This document shows, one piece after another, positions 54,219-63,216 of a DNA stretch of 64,000 nucleotides. Position 1 is the stretch's first letter; each line of letters opens with the position of its first letter. Position numbers and translations under genes: made by a program. The DNA comes from an uncultured Akkermansia sp. (GTDB lineage Bacteria; Verrucomicrobiota; Verrucomicrobiia; Verrucomicrobiales; Akkermansiaceae), in NCBI GenBank assembly GCA_905200945.1, contig CAJKMG010000003.1:62001-126000 (forward strand), given 5' to 3'. The notes under the pieces were generated by a model that was not told the origin of the DNA, did no database searches, and was given only the letters and a program-made list of their open reading frames with translations.

Positions 54219-54754
54219 CAGTCCTTTCCTTGCTGCCTCCCCGTCAGGAAACAAGCAGGAAGATATCTGCGTATCACAGAGAAATACCATCTGGACGGCA
54301 GTACGGAAAAACCAACGACGTTTTTCCTTCCCGCGATCTCCATATCCGCCTTTTCCGGTAGTTCCCGCAGGGCGGCATTATTATGTGCCATCGGGCAATT
54401 CATCATGTAAGCCATTTTGCCACCCCTCCCCCTTTTTTCATAACGCGCCGTATCTATTGCTCTTTCTTCAAAAAGAAGATGAAAGAAAAAGCACGGATAA
54501 CCAAGCCGGATACTTCAAAGAGAGAATCATGCCGTCAACAATGCGGAGGCGGTGGACACAATGCCCACCCCCGGGAATAAATCCATTCATCTTCTTTGCA
54601 AGGCACTCAAAAACCAAACTGCCGGAAACCGCGTTCTACTGGAAAATTCAGATGCAGTTCTTCCGGAAAACCGTTTCTTTTAAACCTGCGCGGATAAACT
54701 GTACGGGAAACGGAACTTTCCCGTATTCGTCCAAACTGCCGCCGTGCCCCCCAT
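54219..54754. other. Gene-free stretch
   Basis: About 536 bases between convergent genes. Short frames exist but lack ribosome sites and family features. No clear terminator hairpin or repeat was found. Confidence 0.5.
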
Positions 54755-55543
54755 TTACAGACGAGGTACGGCGGCGAGAAGCGCCTGGGTGTATTCGTGG
54801 GAAGGAGAGGAAAACACTTGGTCCGCCTCCCCGTATTCCACAATGCGGCCTTTGCGCATCACGGCAATGCGGTCTGCGATGTAATGAACCACGGACAAAT
54901 CATGAGAGATGAATATCATGGTCAGGCTCAAGTCGCGGGCCAGGGCGATAAGAAGGTTCAGAATCTGGGACTGTATGGAAACGTCCAGCGCGGAAACGGG
55001 TTCATCCGCGATGACCAGCCTGGGTTCCGGAGCCAATGCGCGCGCAATGGCGACACGCTGGCGCTGGCCGCCGGAAAATTCATGGGGATACTTGCGCATC
55101 AGGGAGGGGCTCAATCCAACCTTTTCCATCAGTTCCGCCACATCATCCCTTGTCTGGGAAAAAGTTCTTTTGCGGCGGCGGCACTGCAACGCCTCCTTTA
55201 ATGTCGCATATACCGTAAAACGGGGATTCAGGGAAGCATACGGATCCTGGAAAACCATCTGAAAATCCGGACGCCGCTTCCTGATTTCGGATGCGGAAAG
55301 AGCCGTCAATTCCTCCCCTTCCAGAAAGATGCGACCCTCCGTGGGTTTCTGGAGCAGCATCACCGTGCGGGACAGTGTGGATTTGCCGCAACCGGATTCC
55401 CCCACCAGCCCCAGGATTTCTCCCTTTTCCACGGACAGCGACACCCCGTCCACCGCCACAACGGAGGCGGATTTGCGGGATGAGAGCAGCCCCTGCACCG
55501 CAGGGAAGACAACGCTCACATGATCCAGTTCCAGAAAAGCCAT
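54755..55543 (-). CDS. ABC transporter ATP-binding protein, oligopeptide type (OppF/DppF-like)
   Basis: A 262-residue ATPase with Walker A LVGESGCGKST, Q-loop MVFQDPYASLNPRF, signature SGGQRQRVAIARAL, Walker B LVIADEPVSALD and H-loop ISHDLSVV. QDPYASLNPR and the SPSHEYTQALLAAVP tail mark the peptide/nickel importer class, OppF/DppF subgroup. The matching permease, binding protein and OppD partner are not in the window, so it either works with distant subunits or with genes further left of the reading direction. No operon partner is adjacent. Confidence 0.88.
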   Translation of the reverse strand: MAFLELDHVSVVFPAVQGLLSSRKSASVVAVDGVSLSVEKGEILGLVGESGCGKSTLSRTVMLLQKPTEGRIFLEGEELTALSASEIRKRRPDFQMVFQDPYASLNPRFTVYATLKEALQCRRRKRTFSQTRDDVAELMEKVGLSPSLMRKYPHEFSGGQRQRVAIARALAPEPRLVIADEPVSALDVSIQSQILNLLIALARDLSLTMIFISHDLSVVHYIADRIAVMRKGRIVEYGEADQVFSSPSHEYTQALLAAVPRL

Positions 55544-55751
55544 ACCGCCACCCTAACAAGCCTTCCCGCGCAAGACAAGACCCCAACCGCGCCAGTTCCT
55601 CCCATATCGGGACATTCATGCGCACCTCCCACGCAATTCCCTCCACAGAAAAACACCGGAGACCGTCTTGAAGGATACGCTGAAGAAATTCAGATCGTTT
55701 TTACTGCAGCTGCGCCCTGTACCAGTAAATGCCTTCCTGCCGGAAACAACT

Positions 55752-56057
55752 TTATTGCTTTTTCTTCCCTTCCCCGCAGGATGAGCGGATAAGAAAGGAA
55801 AGAAGAGCAGCCACGGCGTCTCCGGCAAAAGCCGCCATCCCGGAAAAACCAGGACCAACAATGAACATCAGTCCCGACTGGGCATCTCGCATGTCTTCCG
55901 GAGTTATCCGGGACCAGAAGAGTTCATAATAACATACAAGGCCGATAACAACAAAAGCGGTTGTTTCCCATTTCCATCGTCCATTGGTCTTTTTGAAGAA
56001 CCACCATACCGCCATGAAATACCAGGAACCGCACACAAGGCCAAAAATATGCCTCAA
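55752..56057 (-). CDS. Small membrane protein, start coupled to the preceding ORF (TTGA)
   Basis: A 101-residue frame starting at TTG (56057) has about three hydrophobic segments (HIFGLVCGSWYFMAVWWFF; TAFVVIGLVCYYELFW; MFIVGPGFSGMAAFAGDAV) and a basic tail. The TTG overlaps the TGA of the upstream short ORF. Alternatively the two are halves of one gene split by a frameshift, because the upstream ORF also ends in a membrane helix. No family recognised. Confidence 0.5.
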   Translation of the reverse strand: MRHIFGLVCGSWYFMAVWWFFKKTNGRWKWETTAFVVIGLVCYYELFWSRITPEDMRDAQSGLMFIVGPGFSGMAAFAGDAVAALLSFLIRSSCGEGKKKQ

Positions 56058-56185
56058 TACAAAGGCCTCCAGAAACCGGCAATCAGGATGGAGGCCGTAA
56101 TCAACAACAAAACCGGATCTTTTCTCTCCCGCACATGTTGATAATCCATCTCCGGATTTTCGGATTCTCCCTGAATCAAATTCAT
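56054..56185 (-). CDS. Tiny membrane ORF upstream of and overlapping the previous one
   Basis: A 43-residue frame from the ATG at 56185: charged N-terminus then one hydrophobic helix (PVLLLITASILIAGFW) and a TGA overlapping the TTG start of the next ORF. It may be a genuine small protein or the first exon-like half of a frameshifted gene. Confidence 0.4.
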   Translation of the reverse strand: MNLIQGESENPEMDYQHVRERKDPVLLLITASILIAGFWRPLY

Positions 56186-56211
56186 GAATAAATCCCCCCA
56201 TGGGGCCATAT

Positions 56212-56249
56212 CAAACAAAAGAACCGTTCCCCGCAAAAGGGAACGGTTC
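56212..56249 (-). terminator. Rho-independent terminator of rpsB-tsf
   Basis: An 11-bp perfect stem (GAACCGTTCCC at 56221-56231, GGGAACGGTTC at 56239-56249) with a 7-base loop is followed on the minus strand by TTTTGTTTG, 22 bases after the tsf stop. Confidence 0.93.
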
Positions 56250-56271
56250 CGGAGATATTCTGGCTCAGAGC

Positions 56272-57150
56272 TTACGCGCCGAGCTGATAGCGGACGAAGG
56301 AGACGACGGAGATATCGTCGCCGAGTTCCTTGCCGGCCTGGTTGAGAAGGGCTTCCACCGTCATCTTTCCGGCAGGGTCCTTCACAAACACCTGGTTCAG
56401 CAGGCAGGACTGGGCGTACAGAGCCTTCAGCTTGCCGGGAAGAATCTTTTCCAGCAGGTGTTCGGGCTTGCCTTCCTGAATGAGCTGCTGCTTGGCGATT
56501 TCCTGTTCCTCGGCCACGAAGGCGGGATCCAGGCTATCGGAGCTGACGCTCTTGGGAGCGGCGGCGGCGATGTGCAAGGTCAAATCCTTGGCGAGGGCTT
56601 TAAACGCATCAGACTTGACGGTTTCTTCCTTGCCGGCCTTGATGGACAGAAGAACGCCCACTTTGCCGCCCATGTGAATGTAAGAGACCACGGCGCCGAC
56701 ACCGTCCGCCGTCAGGCGGGCGAATTTGCGCAGAGCCATGTTTTCGCCAATGGAGCTGCACATGGCCTTGATGTATTCTTCCGTGGTGCCTTCCGTCATG
56801 GCGACCTGAAGGGCTTCTTCCAGCGTGGAGGCCTTGGAATCCATGAGAGCCTTGGCAACGTCATTCACCAGCCCCTGGAACTTGTCCCCCTTAGCGCAGA
56901 AGTCCGTTTCACAGTTGAGTTCAAGGATGATGCCGGAGCAGCCGCAGGGAGCCACAGCGGCGCGGATCACGCCTTCCTTGGCGTCACGGTCGGCCTTGGC
57001 CGCAGCCTTGGCAATTCCCTTCTCACGAAGATATTTTACGGCGGCGTCCATGTCGCCGTTGCATTCGTTGAGGGCTTTCTTGCAATCCATCATGCCGGCG
57101 TCCGTTTTGTCACGGAGGGCCTTGACGAGAGCTGCAGTAATTTCTGCCAT
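56272..57150 (-). CDS. tsf: Elongation factor Ts
   Basis: EF-Ts recycles EF-Tu by exchanging GDP for GTP. The 292-residue protein begins with a UBA-like domain (VKALRDKTDAGMMDCKKAL, 8-26) and continues with ELNCETDFCAKGDKF and the dimerisation domain with VAEEQEIAKQQL. It follows rpsB by 30 bases, the near-universal rpsB-tsf order, and ends at a strong terminator. Confidence 0.98.
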   Translation of the reverse strand: MAEITAALVKALRDKTDAGMMDCKKALNECNGDMDAAVKYLREKGIAKAAAKADRDAKEGVIRAAVAPCGCSGIILELNCETDFCAKGDKFQGLVNDVAKALMDSKASTLEEALQVAMTEGTTEEYIKAMCSSIGENMALRKFARLTADGVGAVVSYIHMGGKVGVLLSIKAGKEETVKSDAFKALAKDLTLHIAAAAPKSVSSDSLDPAFVAEEQEIAKQQLIQEGKPEHLLEKILPGKLKALYAQSCLLNQVFVKDPAGKMTVEALLNQAGKELGDDISVVSFVRYQLGA

Positions 57151-57180
57151 AGTGTTTCTGTTCTTTCTAAATAGGTTGGT

Positions 57181-57876
57181 TCAGGCTTCGGCGGAAGCGC
57201 CCTTGCCTTCGTTGATGGCCTTGACAATGCAGTCAAGAATCAGGCGGATGGAACGGACGGCGTCGTCGTTGCCGGGAATCGGGAAGTCGATTTCCTTCGG
57301 GTCGGCGTTGGTGTCAACCAGAACGCAGACGGGAATGTTCAGACGGTGGGCTTCGCGGATGGCGATGTCTTCATGGTCGGCGCCGATGGCCACCATGGCG
57401 TCCGGAGCGCCGCCCATGTTGCGGATTCCCTGAAGGTTGCGTTCCAGCTTCTGGCGTTCGCGATCCAGAGCGGCCAGCTCTTTCTTGGACATGCTCTTGA
57501 ATTCCGGGCTCTTTTCAATCCCTTCCAGATAGGCAAGGCGTTCGATGCTCTTGCGGATCGTGCTCATGTTGGTGAGCATGCCGCCCAGCCAGCGGTGGTT
57601 GACATAGTACTGACCAGTGGCTTCCGCAGCTTCGCGGACGGCTTCCTGAGCCTGGCGCTTGCAGCCGACGAAGAGGATTTTCTTATTGCGGCGGGCCAGA
57701 TCAGCCAGGAAGGAACAAGCCTTGTCCAGGCATTTTTCCGTTTCCTCAAGGTTGATGATATGGATACCGGCCTTGTCCTTGAGAAGGTACTTTTTCATGC
57801 TGGGGTGCCATTTGCGGGTCTGGTGGCCCAAATGAACACCGGCTTCAACCATCTGGTTAATCAGATCATTAATCAT
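57181..57876 (-). CDS. rpsB: 30S ribosomal protein S2
   Basis: S2 binds the head-body hinge of the 30S subunit. The 231-residue protein has MVEAGVHLGHQTRKWHP, YYVNHRWLGGMLTN, GAPDAMVAIGADHEDIAIREA and PIPGNDDAVRSIRLI, all canonical. First gene of the rpsB-tsf operon, with a strong promoter about 115-145 bases upstream. Confidence 0.98.
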   Translation of the reverse strand: MINDLINQMVEAGVHLGHQTRKWHPSMKKYLLKDKAGIHIINLEETEKCLDKACSFLADLARRNKKILFVGCKRQAQEAVREAAEATGQYYVNHRWLGGMLTNMSTIRKSIERLAYLEGIEKSPEFKSMSKKELAALDRERQKLERNLQGIRNMGGAPDAMVAIGADHEDIAIREAHRLNIPVCVLVDTNADPKEIDFPIPGNDDAVRSIRLILDCIVKAINEGKGASAEA

Positions 57877-57991
57877 ATATGTATGTAGGTGGCTTTCCTT
57901 GCGGCAGGAAAAGCAGTTTTTGGGGACTTCGACGCTTTTTACCCCTCCGATCCCCGTTGTTCAGTTGCGCCGAATCACGCGAGGGACGGGC

Positions 57992-58020
57992 AATATACTT
58001 CCCGCCCCCCCTCTTGTCAA
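57992..58020 (-). promoter_or_regulatory. rpsB-tsf promoter
   Basis: On the minus strand a perfect TTGACA (58020-58015) and TATATT (57997-57992) are spaced 17 bases apart. Transcription would begin near 57985, leaving a leader of about 108 bases before rpsB; that leader contains a possible GGGGA/TCCCC-closed hairpin and could bind S2. Confidence 0.7.
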
Positions 58021-58207
58021 AGCATAAATCATTGATTTACGAAACTATTCTTCCGTCCGCAGAACCTTGTCGAGAGCAAGCTCATGGAGAGATTCTCCAT
58101 CCCCGCAAAAACCTTGGCAATCCGTTCCACGGGGGGCTCCCTCCTTCGCTGTTCCGTACCTGGATTCCTGCTTCAGACACAATCTCGTTTTTTCAAACAG
58201 GCACGGA

Positions 58208-58957
58208 TCACCATGCGCCAGCATCTTCCGTATTACTCCCGGCAGGCCGATCAAAACCGTTCCCGGCAGGCTCTTCCATGCCCGCTTTCCAGTATTCCCG
58301 TTCCGCTTGCAAATAAAACGCACCGAACGGAGGCAGAATTTTTAACGTTTTCCCATGACGTGCAGCCAATTCCGGGGCGGGCATATCCTCCCTCATATGC
58401 TTTCCTTTTCCGATCAGGAACGGCAGCACTATTACCTTTTGACCCTTTAATTCAGGTAACACCTTTTCCACAGAAGGAGATGCGCCAAAGTATGCAAGAG
58501 CCATGTCCGTTCCTTCCGGAAGCAGGAATCTCAACTGCCGGAGAAATTGCGCCGGCTCGGGTGCAGCCTCCCTTCCCGTTACCCCGTGAGCTACCACCAG
58601 CAGGGAAGCCTCCCCCTCCAATTCCTTTCGCAGGGCGGCCGCCACCCCGAAACCAATACCACCGCGTCCTGCTCCCCATACGGGTTTAAAAACAAGTTCC
58701 GGATGCTGTCCGTTCCCGGCATACAGCACACGAAGCAATTCCGGCAATGTTTCCGTCACCGTCACGCCGCTCTGCATGAAGACAGGGTAAACCCAGACCA
58801 CACCATCGCCCGGAGGCAAATCCTCCGCCGTCAGGCCCCGGAAAGACGCCTGCCAGATACAGTCACTTGAATATTGAAACTGCTCCGCCACATGCCTCCG
58901 CAATTCAGCCCCTGCTTCATCATAGGAAATAAAAAGTTTGTAAATCTTCCTGGGCAT
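58208..58957 (-). CDS. CbiX/SirB-like chelatase
   Basis: About 249 residues. The second half has LLVVAHGVTG and VIVLPFLIGKGKHMREDMP, matching the SirB/CbiX chelatases that insert cobalt or iron into sirohydrochlorin. The N-terminal half (FISYDEAGAELRRHV) is a related lobe. The ATG at 58957 gives MPRKIYKLFISYDE; an in-frame ATG at 58996 adds 13 non-conserved residues. No cobalamin or siroheme genes adjoin, so metal and product are unsettled. Confidence 0.7.
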   Translation of the reverse strand: MPRKIYKLFISYDEAGAELRRHVAEQFQYSSDCIWQASFRGLTAEDLPPGDGVVWVYPVFMQSGVTVTETLPELLRVLYAGNGQHPELVFKPVWGAGRGGIGFGVAAALRKELEGEASLLVVAHGVTGREAAPEPAQFLRQLRFLLPEGTDMALAYFGASPSVEKVLPELKGQKVIVLPFLIGKGKHMREDMPAPELAARHGKTLKILPPFGAFYLQAEREYWKAGMEEPAGNGFDRPAGSNTEDAGAW

Positions 58958-59192
58958 TTCGGTAAGACCACTGCGGGGGAACGGCGTTCGGAACATCCTG
59001 TCATTTATTCATGCGGAAGCGATGCATGATTGCCGTTTGTAACAAAAAGTACGGATGGCGGCAACTCCATACGCTTTTTTCCAATCCATGCGCCCCTCCA
59101 TTTACACGCGCCTGTCTAAAAAACATTTACCATATTTATAACAAAATCATTATACCGAATATCAAAAGATACTTCCGTAAAAATAAATCTTC

Positions 59193-59216
59193 GCCTCCGA
59201 ATCTCCATGCGGAGGC
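59193..59216 (+). promoter_or_regulatory. GC-rich hairpin in the kdsA leader
   Basis: A 7-bp stem (GCCTCCG at 59193-59199, CGGAGGC at 59210-59216) stands in an AT-rich upstream stretch (58997-59280), 64 bases before kdsA. No T-run follows, so it is not a terminator. I cannot assign it to a known leader RNA. Confidence 0.35.
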
Positions 59217-59280
59217 AGGATAGCGGCTTGACCGAAAGGCCTGAAACCGTCATGATACAAGGACATACAGGTTTTGTTTT

Positions 59281-60096
59281 ATGTCGTTTTACATTCAATC
59301 CGTTGAAATCGGCGGCCCACGGCCGTTCTATCTTCTGGGCCCCTGCTCTCTGGAATGCGAATCCTTTGTATGGGAGATGGCCCGCTCCATCAAGGCCATC
59401 GCGGAAAATCTGGATGTACCGCTGATCTTCAAAGCTTCCTACGACAAAGCGAACCGCACCTCCGTTACTTCTTTCCGCGGTCCCGGCGTGCGGGAAGGCT
59501 GCCGCATTCTGTCGGAAATCGGCAGGGAGCTGAAACTGCCCGTCGTTACGGATGTGCATACGGCCCAGGAAGCGGAAATTGCCGCCGAATACGTGGATCT
59601 GCTCCAGGTCCCCGCTTTTCTGTGCCGCCAGACGGATCTTCTGGAAGCCTGCGCCAAGAGCGGCCGGCCTGTGAATATTAAAAAAGGGCAGTTCCTGGCT
59701 CCGTGGGATACCGTGAACATCGGGGAAAAAATGCGCGCCTTCGGCTGTGACGAGTTCATGATGTGCGAACGCGGCACTACCTTTGGCTATAACAATCTGG
59801 TGGTGGACATGCGTTCCCTGTACTGGATGAAACAGGAAGGCTTCCCCGTCGTATTCGACGCCACTCATGCAGTTCAGAAACCCGGAGGGTTGGGAGGAAC
59901 CACGGGAGGAGACAGTGAGCTGGCCCCCGTGCTGGCATCCGCCGCCATGGCGACGGGCAGCATTGACGGCGTGTTCATGGAGGTACACAAGGATCCGGCC
60001 AAGGCGCTTTCCGACGGGCCCAACCAAATTCCCCTCCACCTGCTTGAAGGAGTGCTGAAACGCCTTCAGTCCATCCACCAGGCGGTTCAGTCATGA
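59281..60096 (+). CDS. kdsA: 3-deoxy-D-manno-octulosonate 8-phosphate synthase KdsA
   Basis: KdsA condenses phosphoenolpyruvate with arabinose 5-phosphate, giving KDO-8-phosphate for the LPS inner core. The 271-residue TIM-barrel enzyme has LLGPCSLECE, FKASYDKANRTS, TDVHTAQEAE, LLQVPAFLCRQTDLL, NIKKGQFLAPWD and DATHAVQKPGG. It heads a run of LPS-export genes and overlaps the next ORF by 4 bases. Confidence 0.97.
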   Translation: MSFYIQSVEIGGPRPFYLLGPCSLECESFVWEMARSIKAIAENLDVPLIFKASYDKANRTSVTSFRGPGVREGCRILSEIGRELKLPVVTDVHTAQEAEIAAEYVDLLQVPAFLCRQTDLLEACAKSGRPVNIKKGQFLAPWDTVNIGEKMRAFGCDEFMMCERGTTFGYNNLVVDMRSLYWMKQEGFPVVFDATHAVQKPGGLGGTTGGDSELAPVLASAAMATGSIDGVFMEVHKDPAKALSDGPNQIPLHLLEGVLKRLQSIHQAVQS

Positions 60097-60572
60097 TGAA
60101 ATTATTGTTCACATGCTTTCTAACGGCCGCCCTGTACGGCATGACGGCGCAAGCGGACACCAGCCTGCCCGCGGCTACGCCTTTTGCCGGCGTAGACAAA
60201 AAACTACCCATGCTGGAGCTCCTGCCCGTAGGCCAGGTGCTTCCCAAAGTCAGCTTGTCTCGATATGAAGGTCCGCGCCTTTCCATGCTGCTGACGGCTT
60301 CAAGCGTAACCGTGGCCGCCCCGCAGGAAATTGCCGCGAATATCCTGAATGTGTTCCTGTACGGCAAAAATAATCAAATTTCCCGGCTTTTCACGAAAGC
60401 CGCCTCTTATTTTCTGGATAAAAAACTGGCTGTCTCCCATATGGAAACAATCCTCAGGGAAGAGAATCTTTCCGCCAGAGGAACCGGCCTTTACCTGGAC
60501 ACCAATATCAAGAGGGGCATCATCCTGGGTCCCGTTCAAACCACCATCCGCATGGCTCAACGCAACAAGTAA
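60093..60572 (+). CDS. LptC-position exported protein
   Basis: A 159-residue protein with signal peptide (LLFTCFLTAALYGMTAQA). The C-terminal part (NLSARGTGLYLDTNIKRG, then IILGPVQTTIRM) resembles the beta-jellyroll repeats of LptC/LptA-type LPS transport proteins. It overlaps kdsA by ATGA and lies just ahead of an LptA-like gene and lptB, the place of lptC in many genomes. Identity as LptC is inferred from place and this short resemblance only. Confidence 0.6.
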   Translation: MMKLLFTCFLTAALYGMTAQADTSLPAATPFAGVDKKLPMLELLPVGQVLPKVSLSRYEGPRLSMLLTASSVTVAAPQEIAANILNVFLYGKNNQISRLFTKAASYFLDKKLAVSHMETILREENLSARGTGLYLDTNIKRGIILGPVQTTIRMAQRNK

Positions 60573-60583
60573 CCATTCCTTTT

Positions 60584-61543
60584 ATGAAAAAACTTTCCTC
60601 CCTGCTGCTGGCCCTGACCGGGAGCTTTGCCTGCAGCGGCGCCGACAGCGTTCCCTCCCACATCGTCCAGCCCCTGCCCAGGGAGCTGGATCCCCGCCTG
60701 GAACAACCTCTCACCCCGCCCTCCCATATCGTACGACCTCTGACAGCGGAAGAAACAGCTCGGAGGGAACGGGAACTGGCCCCCGTTCCGACCGGTGGCT
60801 TGAAAGAAGACGGGGAAAAGGCGATTGAAACATACAACGCGCAGGAAAAAACCGTGGACGGGCAGATTCAGGAATTCCGCCAGCAGCACCAGGCCTCCGG
60901 AAACACCTCCGCCCCGGCTGCGGAAACAACTCCCTCTCCCGCAGCATCCGGCCCGGAGGAAGGCTTCCTGCAGGCTAATTCCCCAAAAGACCTGTATACC
61001 GTAGATTGTGACGGAGATTTGTACTTCGATATGGAAGAAGGCGTTCTGGTATTTATGAAAAATGTCAGGGTGCGCAACCCCGGTCTTTCCATGGACTGTG
61101 CGGATCATCTGAAAATTTACGCGGAATTCGTGCCGAAGAAACCGGGTGATAAAAAACCCTCCGACATCAAAAAGGAAAAGGGAAAAGAGGAAGACCAGAC
61201 TCAGGTGGCTCTTCCCAACGGTGGCAATTTCGACTACAATTCCATTAAAACGGTCGCGGCTTCCGGCAATGTAAAAGCCAGTTACACCAACAAACAGGGA
61301 GAAACAAGCAACGCCCAGGCGGAAAAGATCACCTACAATGCCAAAACCGGAGAAATCATCCTGACGGGTGCCCCGGTCATCGTCACTCCGGACGTCATCG
61401 TGAAAAATCCGAACAAGGATGCCTTCATTCGAGTGTACTCCAACGGAAACATGTACGGCAGCCGCGGAACCAAGACTATGTTCCGCCACGTGGACAAAAA
61501 GCTTTCCGACCGGGAAAACCAGAAAACCAGCCGCAAACCGTGA
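60584..61543 (+). CDS. LptA/OstA-like periplasmic LPS transport protein
   Basis: A 319-residue exported protein: signal peptide (LSSLLLALTGSFACSGA), a long Pro/Glu-rich linker (about 25-135), then an OstA-like beta domain with VDCDGDLYFDMEEGVLVFMK, NVRVRNPGLSMDCADHL, SIKTVAASGNVKASY and AEKITYNAKTGEIILTG. LptA bridges LptC and LptD to carry LPS across the periplasm. It is longer than E. coli LptA (185) because of the linker. Its TGA overlaps the GTG of lptB (GTGA). Confidence 0.8.
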   Translation: MKKLSSLLLALTGSFACSGADSVPSHIVQPLPRELDPRLEQPLTPPSHIVRPLTAEETARRERELAPVPTGGLKEDGEKAIETYNAQEKTVDGQIQEFRQQHQASGNTSAPAAETTPSPAASGPEEGFLQANSPKDLYTVDCDGDLYFDMEEGVLVFMKNVRVRNPGLSMDCADHLKIYAEFVPKKPGDKKPSDIKKEKGKEEDQTQVALPNGGNFDYNSIKTVAASGNVKASYTNKQGETSNAQAEKITYNAKTGEIILTGAPVIVTPDVIVKNPNKDAFIRVYSNGNMYGSRGTKTMFRHVDKKLSDRENQKTSRKP

Positions 61544-62286
61544 GTTCTTTCCACTCTTCTCCTTTGCTAAGCGCCGAAGGCATTTGCAAAACCTACAAAA
61601 CGCGGACCGTTGTGGATCAGGTCAGCCTGAAGGTAGGTCATGGCGAAATTGTAGGCCTGCTGGGACCGAACGGCGCCGGAAAAACTACTTCCTTTTATAT
61701 GGTTGCAGGTCTCGTACGCCCGGACGAAGGCCGCGTGATTTTTGCGGACGAAGATATTACGGAATTGCCGATGAACCTGCGCGCCAGGCGCGGCATGGGT
61801 TATCTGCCGCAGGAAGAATCCATTTTCCGCAAGCTTTCCGTGGAAGATAATCTCCTGGCCATTCTCCAAACCCGCAAAGACATGACCTCCCGCCAGCAAA
61901 AGGACCGTGCCGTAGAGCTGATGGACCGCTTCGGCATCACCAAGCTGCGCCGTTCCATGGCCATCCAGCTTTCCGGCGGTGAAAAGAGAAGGCTGACCAT
62001 CGCCCGCGCCCTGGCCACCAGCCCCAAACTGCTGATGCTGGACGAACCATTCAGCGGCGTGGATCCCATTGCCGTTTCAGACATTCAGAAAATCGTCATG
62101 GAACTGCGTGACACGGACGGCCTTTCCATCCTGATTACGGACCACAATGTGCGGGAAACCCTCCACATCGTGGATCGCGCCTACATTCTGTTTGAAGGGA
62201 AAGTAATCAAGCACGGTACTTCCGAGGAAATCGCCAACGACCCCATTGCCCGCAAGCAGTATCTGGGCGACCAGTTCCGCATGTAA
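61540..62286 (+). CDS. lptB: LPS export ABC transporter ATPase LptB
   Basis: LptB powers LPS extraction from the inner membrane with LptFG. The 248-residue ATPase has Walker A GLLGPNGAGKTTSFYM, YLPQEESIFRKLSVEDN, signature LSGGEKRRLTIARAL, Walker B LMLDEPFSGVDP and ITDHNVRETL, all specific to LptB. Start is a GTG overlapping the upstream stop. lptF and lptG are outside the window. Confidence 0.96.
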   Translation: MSSFHSSPLLSAEGICKTYKTRTVVDQVSLKVGHGEIVGLLGPNGAGKTTSFYMVAGLVRPDEGRVIFADEDITELPMNLRARRGMGYLPQEESIFRKLSVEDNLLAILQTRKDMTSRQQKDRAVELMDRFGITKLRRSMAIQLSGGEKRRLTIARALATSPKLLMLDEPFSGVDPIAVSDIQKIVMELRDTDGLSILITDHNVRETLHIVDRAYILFEGKVIKHGTSEEIANDPIARKQYLGDQFRM

Positions 62287-62306
62287 CTTCATTTTCCTTC
62301 TTTCCC

Positions 62307-63191
62307 ATGTCCTCTCCGCAGAATACGATTGCCCTGGTCTTCGACTATGACCAGACCCTGAGTCCCTTCTACATGCAGGATCAGGCCATTTTCCCGGAAT
62401 TCGGCATTTCTCCGCATGAATTCTGGACCAAGTGCAACGCCACCGGAGAAAGAGAGGGATGGGACGGAGAACTGATTTACATGAAAAGCCTGCTGGACGC
62501 TCTTTCCCTGGACCGCGTCAGCAACGCCCGGCTTACCCAGCTTGGAGAACGCCTCACCTTCTACCCCGGCCTGCCGGACTTTTTCAACGCTTTTCCGTCC
62601 ATGACCCTCTCTCCCCTGCATACGGATCTGGGCATCAGCGTTGAATACTACATCATTTCCTCCGGTTTGAAAGCCCTGATTGACGGCTCCGCCCTGCGCC
62701 CTTATTTCAAGGCTGTATTCGGATGCGAATTCAGCGAGGAGGACGGCTACATCAATTTTCCCAAGAGAGTCATTTCCCACACCACGAAAACCCAGTACCT
62801 TTTCCGCATCAACAAGGGAATGCTGGATTACGACCAGGACGTAAACGACCACATGCCGGAAGACATGCGCCCCATTCCTTTCGCCAACATGATTTACATC
62901 GGCGACGGCCCTACGGACGTTCCCTGCTTCACCGTCATGCGCCGGAACGGAGGCCACGCCGTAGCCGTATATAATCCGGAGGATGAAACCGGCCGCAGTT
63001 TCCGCAAATGCTATAACCTGGCCTCCAATTCCGACCGCGTGAATTTCATCGCCCCGGCGGATTACACGCCCGGCAGCCATCTCACCCGCCTGCTGTCCGG
63101 CATGGTCACGGATATCGCCAACGGCATTGTGCGCCGCCGGGACCGGGCTCTGGCGGATTCCTGTACTGCGGCACCTTCTTTCTCCAAATAA
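62307..63191 (+). CDS. HAD-superfamily hydrolase
   Basis: A 294-residue HAD phosphatase: motif I VFDYDQTLS (D13, D15), motif II YIISSG, motif III lysine near KTQYLFRINKG and motif IV YIGDGPTDVPCF. The cap between motif I and II is helical (about 20-105). Likely a small-molecule phosphatase; substrate unknown. It is 20 bases after lptB and 25 before mpl. It does not match KdsC, which is shorter and lacks this cap. Confidence 0.87.
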   Translation: MSSPQNTIALVFDYDQTLSPFYMQDQAIFPEFGISPHEFWTKCNATGEREGWDGELIYMKSLLDALSLDRVSNARLTQLGERLTFYPGLPDFFNAFPSMTLSPLHTDLGISVEYYIISSGLKALIDGSALRPYFKAVFGCEFSEEDGYINFPKRVISHTTKTQYLFRINKGMLDYDQDVNDHMPEDMRPIPFANMIYIGDGPTDVPCFTVMRRNGGHAVAVYNPEDETGRSFRKCYNLASNSDRVNFIAPADYTPGSHLTRLLSGMVTDIANGIVRRRDRALADSCTAAPSFSK

Positions 63192-63216
63192 AACCCGCTC
63201 CATTCCTCTCCCCGTC

